The position numbers and the translations under genes were made by a program. Below are positions 1-10,087 of a stretch of DNA of 64,000 nucleotides, in pieces. Origin of the DNA: Cyclina sinensis. Its lineage: Eukaryota; Mollusca; Bivalvia; Venerida; Veneridae. Positions within the stretch are counted from its first letter, which is position 1. Every line of letters begins with the position of its first letter. The notes below the pieces were generated by a model. The model was not told where the DNA came from. It did no database searches and saw only the letters and a program-made list of their open reading frames with translations. Where the stretch lies: positions 41,914,352 to 41,978,351 of the forward strand of contig JAAONU010000011.1 of the NCBI GenBank assembly GCA_012932295.1. Direction: 5' to 3'.

Positions 1-1655
1 GTATAAACTGAAAAATTTAAATTTATGGACATAGAAGAGAACATTGCAGACTATGATCAGACTGTATTGCTGAATGGGATTTATATGGTCTACATTGGTT
101 GCAAAAGCAAAACTGATTGTTCAAAACAATGTATTAAGGTTAAGTACAAATTCATGTTAATTATTTCTGAGCAAATTTTCGACATCATACATATTTGAAA
201 AACAAAACAAAACAAAACAACCCCCCACTCCCCCCCTCAATACAAAAAAAAAAAAAAAAAATCAGAATAAAAAGCAATTATACTCCTAGAAAACTAAAAA
301 ATATTTTCAGTCTATGAAAAACATAGTGGTACTGTACAAAAGTAGTCTTTGAAATTAAAACACTTAAATTTTTCTTGCAAATATATGTCTTAGCCATTTT
401 CACTTAATAAACAAGGCCATTTTTAAAATAATAATTTCTAAATACTAGTAACTTAAGCAATTAGAGAAAAAAGCTTGCAAAGTACCGGTAATTTTATAGC
501 TTTGATTTGAATTTTGAATATAATTACTAATTCTAGATTGCAATCTAAATAAAGTACTTTGATTAGGCTATTTGAAAGACAAAGATATAACATTCAAAGT
601 TTTAGAAGTCTGAACTTAAGACAATAAATTCTAAAATTTCTCATACATTTATTTCTATAGGAAAAACTTCAGGAAATAGCTGATGACTAGTTTTTAGGGA
701 TGCAAGAGGTTAACCTACCGAATAATCGGTTAACCGGTAACAATTTTTCGGTGAGGTTAACTGAAAGAAAATGTATGTTAGATATATAAGCTTTAAAAGT
801 CAAAACTACCAAAGAAGCGTGCCACGCTGGCCAAGGTATTTATCAATCGTCATGGTGATAGACCCCAGATGCACATAGATCAATACACGCATCACAATCA
901 TACACAGGACGCTACTTGTTCATTTGCTAGGTGTCACTTTTGTCATTGTTACGATTAACAATTATATTTTTTTTAATTTTATGTACATAATGCAATACCT
1001 ATCATTATAAGAATGAAACATGAAACAAAAACAGACTGACAACGTTAATGAATATTACGATCACATACACTTATTAAATGAAGTTAAAAGCTGCAAGAAA
1101 TGACATATGAGGGAAACGCATATGTATCTAATTCCTGCCAGCAACAATAATCTGTAACAGAAAAAAAACACGTATCTCTATTAAATTCACAAATATAAGC
1201 GACCACAATACTCTTTCGGACCTGCGGGATCCGAATAGTACTCATTATCCCATCAACTTCTGGTTTCACTTTAAAAGTGTACGTTTCATATACCATGACT
1301 AGCAGCTAAAATCGTAAATGAAAAAGTTACCATCTGTATCCCTACTAGTTTCCATGAGAAGGCCTTTAACCAAAAACTTTCTTAATTTTCATCCTTCAAC
1401 ATCTGTCCCCCTAAAAATGTGATCAACTGTGTACATATTCTATGTATATCTTTCAATTCAACATACTCCACATGTATATAGCTTATATAATGACTTACCA
1501 AAGGAATCAATGAAAACATTAATTTTGCTTCTCTCACATTGCCAAAACATCATCTTTCTTCATAAGTAAAAAAATTCAACCAAAGATTTTTTCTTTAATA
1601 TTCAGCCAACATACTATGAATTCCTTCAACTTTCTTTCTGTGATGTATGCATGTT
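1..1655 (-). other. DTL 3' UTR and downstream flank
   Basis: This lies downstream of the DTL stop codon on the minus strand. A possible ATTAAA poly(A) signal (plus-strand tttaat at 1594-1599) sits about 60 bp past the stop. A canonical AATAAA (plus-strand tttatt, 648-653) lies about 1 kb further, beyond a transposon insertion. I cannot tell which is used. The rest is AT-rich with homopolymer runs (poly-A near 245-260, a C-rich patch near 221-238). I see no second gene here. Confidence 0.5.
695..1344. mobile_element. hAT-type MITE with 8 bp target duplication
   Basis: The element begins TAGGGATGCAAGAGG and its other end, read as the reverse complement, begins TAGGGATACAGATGG, giving imperfect terminal inverted repeats of about 19 bp. 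Directly outside are CTAGTTTT (687-694) and CTAGTTTC (1345-1352), an 8 bp duplication with one mismatch. hAT transposons are known for 8 bp duplications and for TIRs of the type (C/T)AGGGRTGCA. At 650 bp with only a 70-codon open frame it is non-autonomous. It sits in the 3' flank or UTR of DTL, so it may lie within the transcript. Confidence 0.75.
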
Positions 1656-3916
1656 TCATGACTTCAAAACCGCTGGAGCAAAGAAAGAAGCTATTGAGCG
1701 TACACCAGGAACTTTAGTCTGGAAGAAAAGTATGGTATTATTTTAATAAAAGATTATGTTTATCAGCAAGAGACAAAGTATGTGTTTAGAATATTTTGAG
1801 CAAGTTTCACTCTGAATAACCTCTAACAATGTAACAACAACAACAAACAATCCAAAAAAAAAAAACAAACCAAAAAAACCACTTTCCGTCTGACAACCTA
1901 TAAATTTCATTTAAGGAGCTTTTGTTATATAGAGGCAATCATTCAATTAAGAGCTGAAATATGATTTACCAAAATGCTAAAGGTATCTGAATGGAATATA
2001 TTTTTCTCATAAACTGTAATCGTTTATACTTACATTATCTCAATGTTTACATGTAACAAATTTTAACTTCTTACCTTGACCTTTGGAGATGAAGTGGTTT
2101 TTTTCTCTTCTATCTCTTGTGAAGAATCCGAACTAGAAATACCACTCAACTTATCGAGAAGTTTTCCACGACATTTTTCTCCCGTGGACTTTGCTTCGCT
2201 AATTTACGGATCCTCATCTCTGTTAACCAATCAACTGACTCCTTACTTTCTTCTATGTCAGACTTTGTAATGTTTCTTTGAGGGCCGTCAATCACTAGGT
2301 TTGGAAGATTTGCCGTAGGTGACTGATAAACATTGCGGTCGTGTTCTTTGAAAAAGGTTCTTGCAGGAGACTGTATGTCCTGTTCTTTCAAAATGGTCCC
2401 TGCAGGTGACTGAATATCCTGTTCTTTCATAGAAGTTCTCGCAGGAGACTGAAACATATCTGTTTCAACTTTCTGCTTTTTGACAGGACTTTTACTCAAC
2501 TCTGCTCCACAGTTTTCGGTAACAATTTTTCTTTTAACAGGACTTGGGCTGTTTTCCTTATCTTCTTCTATCACATTGAAATTGTCTGTGTCAGTATCAC
2601 TACCTAATCTTTGTTTCTTACACTTTATTGGGGAATTTTCTTCCACAAGCTTTCTTTTACAAGACCTTCTCGCAGTTTTTTCTACACTTTTACTGTTTTC
2701 AACATGTTTGTCTTCAGCAGTACTTTCATTTGACTTTTCTGAATCTTTTGACATAGACTCTTTTTCAATTTTGTCTCCATTTTCCAGTTTTTGTTTCTTT
2801 GCAGAACTGCAAGCATCAGTTTTAAATTGTTCAAATCTGGAATTTTCACTCTTGTCTGGTTCTCCTCCTGTACTTGCCTGGTTATCAGACAAGAGGGTAC
2901 CAGCATCTGGTGCACTGGCACTGCGTTTTAACCACATTTTGATGGATGGTGAAGGGGCTGGAGACTGATTAGTCTTGGCTTGTTTAGGGGTCACTGCTGT
3001 GACAGGGCCAAATGGTGAACTTGCTGACCTTTTCATGACTGACTGAGTTGAGCGTTTAGGGGTTTTGGGTGATGCTTCCACAGAGGTACCTATAATGCAA
3101 CATAACTGTCATTTTTTTTTTCTAAATGCTTCTAATTCACTCATTGCCAACAATTCTACATAAAATCAATCTAAATGAAATACTATGCTAGACTTCCTGA
3201 AAACTGATGGTTCAGAACAACTGTTAAAAAATACCAAGATAAATGGCTAACAATGTAAATTCTAAAAGTAAGATATATCTGACAATTGGTGGCTTAAGTA
3301 AATTAATTGATTAACTTGGAAAAAAAAAAAAAAAACTTGTTGAAATAACTCTATCATGTGCTAAAAGACCAGCTATTACTAAGTAGTTGAGACCACTCTA
3401 ATTAACAACAACCATTGTGGCACTGCACATGGATTGTGATAATCTGAACATGAAATAAGAAAACTGAACCATTAAAGACTTTAAAAAATATCCTGACAAG
3501 GTAAAGAGGCATCATGATAAAAAAACTACGCTTGCTATTCAACAAATTACAACTGCATTACGAAAGCAGTCATAAGCGGGACAGTGATGATGATTTGCTT
3601 CACCTTGTCAAATACAATGACCCCATATTTTCATTTAATTCATAACAAAAGTTATGACTATTACTGAACCTCTATATGTCGTTGTTTCACACTGCTGCAT
3701 TTTTTTCCCCATTTAAACAATCAAATCATTAATGATTTTGATGTAAAATATGATAAATAAAATTGAAATATTACAAGTACTAATATCTCTATGTGTCCTT
3801 TCAGCAGACCCGACAATTCCACATGATACATCACTTCTTCCTAGTTGTTTTCTTATCTCTGCCGTGGCATCGTATCTCCACACTCGTACTGTATTATCAT
3901 CTGAGGTTGTCACAAT
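1656..3916 (-). CDS. DTL: DTL/CDT2, C-terminal three exons (partial, one-base frameshift)
   Basis: DTL (CDT2, denticleless) is the WD40 substrate receptor of the CRL4 ubiquitin ligase. It targets CDT1, p21 and SET8 when they are bound to PCNA on DNA. Exons by position: 3916-3775 opens after a ...TATGCAG acceptor, encodes the last WD40 blade (TSDDNTVRVWRY, close to the TCSDDNT..IWR blade end of vertebrate DTL) and ends in phase 1 at a GTAATA donor. 3089-2075 opens after ...ATTATAG in the matching phase, contains the conserved SIKMW and DWLTEM blocks and many SP/TP sites, and ends at GTAAGA. 1718-1656 opens after ...TTTTCTTCCAG and encodes TKVPGVRSIASFFAPAVLKS then TGA; RSIASFF is a PIP box. 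The large exon is one base short near 2174-2178, otherwise the frame is continuous. Upstream WD40 exons are absent, perhaps lost in the gap at 4856-4955. I am confident of the family. Confidence 0.93.
2174..2178 (-). other. Homopolymer frameshift in the DTL large exon
   Basis: The minus strand reads A5 here (T5 on plus). In the upstream frame a TGA follows at 2148-2146, truncating the protein just after the DWLTEM block. With one more A the frame stays open for about 35 further codons to the donor at 2074-2073 and joins the PIP-box exon in phase. The exon is 1015 bp; phases at both splice junctions require 1016. A consensus error or a polymorphism is more likely than a true null allele, because the downstream reading frame and splice sites are intact. 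Confidence 0.85.
2310..2460 (-). repeat. In-frame repeats of a CDK-site motif in DTL
   Basis: The DTL tail carries three near-identical units of about 13 residues (QSPARTSMKEQDI, QSPAGTILKEQDI, QSPARTFFKEHD) followed by a fourth degenerate QSPT. Each unit centres on an SP dipeptide, the minimal proline-directed kinase site. The wider exon also contains NSPIK, KSPVKK and SPSPVKRK, which match the CDK consensus S/T-P-x-K/R. The array is in the disordered region between the conserved SIKMW and DWLTEM blocks. Confidence 0.8.
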
Positions 3917-4007
3917 CTGCATATTGATAAAGAAAAGACATGGACATAGTGCTTATCAATCATAAATTAAACTTTACCTAATAATGCCAACAGGAAAACA
4001 CAAATAA

Positions 4008-4030
4008 GGGGGAGGGAAGGGGGGTAGGGG
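4008..4030 (+). other. Possible G-quadruplex tract
   Basis: Four runs of three or more G separated by loops of one or two bases lie on the plus strand (GGGGGAGGG, AA, GGGGGGTAGGGG). This fits the G3+N1-7 quadruplex pattern. It lies upstream of the last recognised WD40 exon, on the template strand relative to DTL transcription, in otherwise AT-rich DNA. Function is unknown. Confidence 0.5.
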
Positions 4031-4296
4031 TAGAACTAAGGTAGTAATTTGTTTCTAATTAAGATAAATAAACTATATACTAAAAAAATATAATATACTA
4101 AATAATTGTCATAGTTCTGATAGGTATTAATAAATTATCTAAAAATATTATATAATTAAATAACAATATACAAAAAATACCATCAAGGCAAACTGAATAG
4201 CAAGAAAATTGAAATGTGATCCTTCGTAACAGCGACCTGCTCAGTTTCTTCTAGAATCACTTTTTTCTTGCATCACATCTTTCATTCCAAGCATAA

Positions 4297-4708
4297 AGTA
4301 TTGATGGGTTAACGGTTACAAAAAGTACTGATGGGTTACAAAAAGTACTGATGGGTTACAAAAAGTACTGACGGGTTAACGCTTACAAAAAGTATAGATG
4401 GGTTACAAAAAGTACTGATGGGTTAACGGTTACAAAAAGTACTGACGGGTTAACGGTTACAAAAAGTACAGATGGGTTACAAAAAGTACAGATGGGTGAC
4501 AAAAAGTAAAGATGGGTTACAAAAAGTACCGACTGGTTAAGGGTTACAAAAAGTACAGATGGGTTACAAAAAGTCTGACGGGTAAAGGGTTACAAAAAGT
4601 ACAGATGGGTTACAAAAAGTACTGACGGGTTAATGGTTACAAAAAGTACAGATGGGTTACAAAAAGTACTGACGGGTTAAGGGTTACAAAAAGTATAGAT
4701 GGGTTACA
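4297..4708. repeat. Minisatellite, 20 bp and 27 bp alternating units
   Basis: The array is built from GGGTTACAAAAAGTACTGAT-type 20 bp units, interspersed with a 27 bp form that gains GTTAACG (gggttaacggttacaaaaag...). About 18 units are visible with scattered point changes. It presumably lies in a DTL intron, and ends about 150 bp before the assembly gap. Confidence 0.9.
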
Positions 4709-4855
4709 ACTAGAACTGTGTCCACAGGACACGGATGCCCCCACTATGCATAAGTGCTCATAAACAAGAGCAGGTATATCCTGTAAGATTTTTTCTGTAC
4801 ATATACCTAAAATGATCTTCAGGTAACCTTATGTACATGTTAAATTAAATTACAA

Positions 4856-4955
4856 NNNNNNNNNNNNNNNNNNNNNNNNNNNNNNNNNNNNNNNNNNNNN
4901 NNNNNNNNNNNNNNNNNNNNNNNNNNNNNNNNNNNNNNNNNNNNNNNNNNNNNNN
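4856..4955. other. Assembly gap (100 N)
   Basis: A run of exactly 100 N, the usual placeholder for a scaffold join of unknown length. Sequence on the two sides need not be adjacent in the genome. The DTL exons stop short of it on the left and none of the remaining WD40 exons is recognised on the right. Confidence 0.99.
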
Positions 4956-5010
4956 AAGCTGCAGTGTGTACATGATGCAATATTTTATAATCGTTTTATT
5001 TCCTTTTTTC

Positions 5011-5280
5011 GCCGGCTAGCTCAATCGGTAGAGCATTGGATTGTCAATCTTGACGATCCCGGTTCAATCCCCGGGCCGGCAAAATGTCTCCGTGATAATT
5101 GATCTATAGGTCATTTGTCCCTCACCTCTGAAGCAAGTGAGGAAGTAGTCAGTCGCTTGCGGAGAAATTAGTTAGTAAAATGGTTGGAAACCCAGGAAAA
5201 TTGGTTAGGTGGACTGACCGCTGGGATATGACCTTAGCTGTTAAACTGGCGTTAAACAACAATATAACCAAACTAAAACC
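5011..5280 (+). mobile_element. tRNA-derived SINE
   Basis: The head (5011-5081) begins GCCGGCTAGCTCAATCGG (A box) and ends in GGTTCAATCC (B box) plus a matching GCCGGC acceptor strand. The anticodon loop TTGTCAA would read GTC. It is not a working tRNA: the anticodon stem TTGGA/TCTTG pairs poorly and the T stem has lost a base. The body continues through the ...GGTGGACTGACCGCTG... block to a tail containing GGCGTTAAAC and AAC-rich sequence, the layout of common bivalve SINEs as I remember them. Confidence 0.75.
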
Positions 5281-7310
5281 AATATTCCCCTTTTTCTTTG
5301 GACTTTGTGTAAAGATATCATATGCTGAAAATACAGAAAAAGCTACCATTTTCTGAAGCACTTACATATTGAAAGTTTTTTGTTTTAAGTGGATACGGAA
5401 TATATCTTTTTGAGAAGTGATACAATTAAAGATTTCTGAAATATTAAAAATGATCATATTTACATGGTTTCTTTACATGTACGTTCCATTCACACAATGC
5501 CAGTTCATAAGGTAGGTAATTAAAGGGGAGAAAACTCAGAATATCTATTATCATCTTCACGAATGTACATTTGAAAATCATATGGGATATTGGAGTCGAA
5601 AGCTCAGACTGCTTTTTATTTGCAGGGTTTACAGTGGACTGGTAGGAAACCATATTTTTTAATATGAAACCACTAGCACTAGTAACGTTCCAATGAAGGG
5701 CCTTATCAAACTGACGTCAAATAACTTAATATCTAGTTCCACAACAAACTGAGGCTGGATTGTCAAAGAACTGACATAGGAAATGTTAGTAATGTCTGAA
5801 AATTTTTGCTGGGCAGGTAATAAATTACATAGCGCATGTTTATTGAAATTGTCTGAACAAGACATAAAAAATCTTGTTGGATAATTGATACAAAATGACA
5901 GGTTTGCGTGAGAGAATTATGCAACGCCCGTTTAAATTCAAAAGTTGTGCGGAAGTTAATATTTTCTAAAAGCTTTTTGAGATAAGAACCAAGGACAGAT
6001 CTAGTTCCAGTCTTGTCTGATGCGGAGTCCTGTTTTGAAATATGTCTCTGCACATGGCCAGTTCTTGCTTACTGCGCATAACTTTTCACACCTTAGTTAA
6101 TATATTTTCGCTTCAAGTCTTGGTGAAGAGCAGGTGTTTTATTTTCAAGGAACTTTTGGCTTTCCGGCATAAAGCACTTACAGGAGCAGGAATTGTTGAC
6201 AGAAAGCGAATGCTAATTTTTGACAAGTGTTTAGTACCTATTTAGTATGACCAATATTGTGTTACCTGTTTGAACAAATCATAAAAATTGAAATAAGTCA
6301 AGAACATCAAAGATAAAAAGAAATCTAGAAAAATTATGTATTTGATAATATGTAACTTAAATGATATCTTAATCTAGCATAGGTACAGTGTCGGAAGTGT
6401 AAATTACATCTTTTCATCTTGCTTTAACTTTTAATACGATAACAAGTTAATACCTCTATGAAGTAAGTTACTTTGCTTTATTCTGAAGCATTACTTTAGT
6501 ACAAAACCAACATTTAAGTTTGTTGTATGTATACATTTCGCTCTTTCTTTTTCCAGTTTTTATACACCCCATTGTTATATTGTACATGTCAGTAAAGGAA
6601 ATGCGGTAAAAAATTGGTACTTTTATTCATATGGATCCATAACCTCATCTCAAACTGCCAAAAAGGTCATTTTTTAAGTAATTCTTGTATACAAATGTCA
6701 TGTTTGCGTTGAAAAATATTGTAGAATTGTTCTTTTTTGGTTTGCTTATTGGTTTGTTTTTATTTTGGATAACTTCTTTAAGTTAAAGCTTTTTTTGTTC
6801 CTGATTTGTTTTGTTTGTTTGTTGTTGTTGTTGTTGTTGGATAATTTTTCTCATTTAATGAAGCTGAGTTTAAACGTCTACATGTTAACGAAGTTTCAAC
6901 TTTAAAACTGATAACCAGTGGTAACAATTAAGAGTAAACATACAACCATACCATCTAGTCACCTGATGTTGACCTGACCTAAAATTTAACTGCAAAATAC
7001 AATTTAAACCCAAAGTATTGTTTTATTCTTGTGAAATCCAGTGTTGACATTTAAATTTATACATAGTTTTGTTTTAACCTACTGACAGGTCGGGCTTTTA
7101 TACAGTATTAAAATTTGTTTAACGAAATGACATAAAAAATCCCAGATTCCGGTCCATCATCTTATTTTCATACTACGAAGGAATATTAAAGATATCTCTT
7201 TTATCTGGCAGAGCATTTGTTTTTGAAAAATATTTCGTCGGGAAAAAAGTCACAATCATTCAGAAAGAGGTAGTGCATATCTTTAAAAAAGATTATAGGC
7301 AAATCTGTTT
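5281..7310. other. AT-rich DNA with no recognised gene
   Basis: Only short chance reading frames (up to 96 codons on minus at 6053-5763, no recognisable motif). A GTT/GTTT-rich simple stretch lies near 6805-6840. I see no splice-bounded coding pattern or RNA gene. Confidence 0.6.
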
Positions 7311-7445
7311 TAAGCTCATCTGAGCGACACCCAGCGTGAGCTTTTATGATGCTCTGGTTGTCAGTCGTTTGTCGTCCGTCGTCAGAACCTTGTTAACATT
7401 CTAGGAACCACATGTTTTACCAACTCTCAGAATGTTTGCCTTGAT
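7311..7445 (+). repeat. Truncated dispersed bivalve-type repeat
   Basis: The block AAGCTCATCTGAGCGACACC, followed by GTGAGCTTTTATGATGC and GTCGTCCGTCGTCAGAACC, resembles a family I know as very abundant in bivalve assemblies. The match fades after about 135 bp, so this is a fragment. Family identity is from memory. Confidence 0.5.
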
Positions 7446-7989
7446 AATATAATTATAACAAATTGTGTATTTTGTATTTAATTTCAATAAACTTCTTTAC
7501 AAATATATAATTATGCGCTAATGTCGAAAAATTATAACAATAATATAAAATTAATCAAAATGTTACAATTTTTTGTTGTAGCATTGTATGGTAGACCTCC
7601 ACAAATATTATTTAGATTATCTCCCTTTAGTAAAATAACAAGTCTTTGCTTTCCATTCTTTGCCGCCCATTCTAATGTTACGTTACGTTTCTCGTATTAA
7701 GTCATTACCTTCCGACTGCCATTATATTCAGTCTTACAAATCTTATTCAGAGTCTACCATTTGTTAAGGCAAAGCAAAAAATGCTTTCCAGAAATAACTA
7801 ATTGTATTTCTTGAGTAATTTAATCATATAAAGTTTCTGCTAGATACGAAGAGGGAATACATTAAAAATCTCGAATATCACAGACGAAATTTCTGTGCTT
7901 CTTAGGTGACGAAAACGTCATTACTTTCTATATGTATTGGATTTTCATAATTTTTGTAAGAGAAAAATGTCCAATGCATCTTATTTTAA

Positions 7990-8423
7990 AGCGACTGACT
8001 CACAGAATTTAGCTGATTTTTTTTCTTTAAAATTTAAGAGAAGTTAATGTACTACGAAAAAACCATAATATTATACTTCTATACACCATGAAAACTGAAA
8101 AACAAAGTTTTGCTTTTTCCAGGATTCGAACCCATCCCCTTTTGGTCAGTAAAATAATGAGCGACGAGCGACTGAGTTTATCATATTTCGTCAAAATTAA
8201 TGATATAATTAAGTATCTACCCCGTGACTAACGGGGTATACTTTTTACCGATAAAAGTGTGTAAAACTTTATATTTTGATATGTTTCTGTAACAAAACAT
8301 CAGTCAGTAACTTAGTTAAGATATGTTCTTCACAATAACAGCTAGAAATTCTAGCCGTTTAAAAATTTTCTTTTTCTTTTTTTTTTCTTTTTTCATCGTC
8401 GGCCTATGTGTGAGTCAGCCGCT
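7990..8423. mobile_element. MITE with TTAA target duplication
   Basis: The element starts AGCGACTGACTCACA and ends in the reverse complement of AGCGGCTGACTCACA, a 15 bp TIR with one mismatch. It is flanked on both sides by TTAA (7986-7989 and 8424-8427). TTAA duplications are characteristic of piggyBac-type transposition, though the TIR does not start with the usual CCC, so the superfamily is tentative. At 434 bp it encodes nothing. It contains a T-arm-like GGATTCGAACCC stretch near 8122 on the reverse strand, perhaps a captured or nested tRNA-like fragment. Confidence 0.8.
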
Positions 8424-8427
8424 TTAA

Positions 8428-9417
8428 TAAAAAAGGATACAGTGGTAGTTTGATTAATTTGACAATGGAATTGACGTACTTCTGAAACTTCAACATGGAT
8501 AAAAGATTTACTAAATTTGAAATGAAAAATTCGCCTCACTGAGAGGAATCCAATTTCTGAAATTTTGAAGTGATAAGGTTCACAAATAAGTTATAAAACA
8601 TTAGCATTTCTTTGACAAATCTGACGTTTCAAATGGTCCTGTTTATTAAAATTACATTTTATCGTATGCTCATGAAATACGTGCAAAACACATCAATAAA
8701 TGACTACATTAAAGCCATACAGTTTTTGTGATTTCTGTAGTGAAATACGTGCAGAGATCAGGAATTTTGTCTCATTAATATGTCATTTCCGCTGTTGTGC
8801 ATGTTTCCGGTGTTATCTGAATATTGACAAGCTGCACATTCAGACAGAGCCAAATAATCAACCAGACACAAGACATATTTAGATATTGTAGACATTTTGT
8901 AGATCTCCAGACATTTCAAGCCCCGTGCATTTCATTAATGATCAGTTTGATTTCTTGTCTGATTAAGTCATATTCGCTGCTTCTAAGCTGATATGAAACT
9001 GTTATCAGGCAACGATGTCTAGTTTCTGAAATGCCCGTTGCTTGTGATAACAAAGTTCTTTTTTTAAACGAATTTAAAACGTAAAAAAGGGAGCACCGAA
9101 AGATTGTTCCTAGTACATGAAAAGGTATGTTGTGATATGTGCAAGATCATCCGTAGATACAGACATTGCAAGTTGAAATTAGACATAAACTTGCGAATAG
9201 TCTTAGTAATTACTCTGGGTTCGAATGTTTTGACGCGACAGATCATAGTTCATTAACTTTTTGTTTAACTTAATACAAAGCTGCAAAATTTCTCTTGTAA
9301 TTACTGAGTTATTTAAGGACACTAATTATAAAATGCATAGCAAGTCGTTTCACTCTCAGCTCACTGAATTTAAAAATGCTAACTTATTTGAAATAAAAGC
9401 AAATAACAGCCGAACTT
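8428..9417. other. AT-rich DNA with no recognised gene
   Basis: Only short open frames with no motif or splice context. Nothing recognised. Confidence 0.55.
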
Positions 9418-9426
9418 ATCGAGAGT

Positions 9427-10025
9427 TATTCTCCTGCGCATCGGTCGAATGTTTCACTTTCTTACCTCTGCTAAAAATCAGTTTTCGGAACGATATTTCT
9501 ATTTTTAGATAGGGAAATCCACAGTTACTTTTCAGCCAATCAGTGACTAGCTTACAACTAATCGTCACATACATACATTTGACAACCCAAAATTTAAACA
9601 AACAATGCGTGATCGCATATTACTTTAAAAAAATTTGTATTATCCTGATCAAAGTGCTTTTTTAAATATGTAAACGTAAATAAACCAATAATAATAACAA
9701 AAAGGTTAAAATCAATATTGTAAGATTGTTTGCGGGTGTTCTATTGCTGTCTTCAAACGTTGCGGGTAACGTAAACGCGCCGGACACGCCATTTCGTTTA
9801 CAAAATTGTGAGAAATCACCTGTCTATTTATAATTTTTTGCAGTCACGTGATCTTTTCAACCAATGAAAATGGGTTTTAAGATTTTTCGGTTTTGGGATA
9901 TTGGTACACTTTCATTGGCCGTTTTTAAAGTCCATTGTGTAAAGGTCAATATCATAAATCTACACTTGTTAAAGCAGTGGTTTGAAATAACGGTAGTGTA
10001 TTCACATAGCTGCTGAGGGAGCGTA
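9427..10025. mobile_element. MULE-like non-autonomous element, copy A
   Basis: This 599 bp block is repeated at 53776-54349 with high similarity. It is bounded by an exact 9 bp direct repeat, ATCGAGAGT (9418-9426 and 10026-10034). The ends are TATTCTCCTGCGC on the left and, reverse-complemented, TACGCTCCCTCAG on the right, a short imperfect TIR. A 9 bp target duplication is typical of Mutator-like elements. There is no transposase. The second copy has a different exact 9 bp duplication, so both moved independently. Confidence 0.85.
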
Positions 10026-10087
10026 ATCGAGAGTGTACAGATAGAAGCGGATTGTATTATAACAAGTGTTTGTCGCAACTCTTCATA

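Noticed and set aside
1084..1296. 70-codon frame inside the hAT MITE
   Set aside because: No transposase motif; too short and no splice partner. Probably chance, though a captured exon cannot be excluded.
2480..2968. 162-codon plus-strand frame
   Set aside because: Antisense shadow of the DTL large exon.
5011..5081. Functional tRNA gene (GTC anticodon)
   Set aside because: Anticodon stem pairs poorly, the T stem has lost a base, and the sequence continues into a SINE body. Treated as a SINE head.
5763..6053. 96-codon minus frame (SDKTGTRSVLGSYLKKLLEN...)
   Set aside because: No recognised family, no splice context, AT-rich composition like its flanks.
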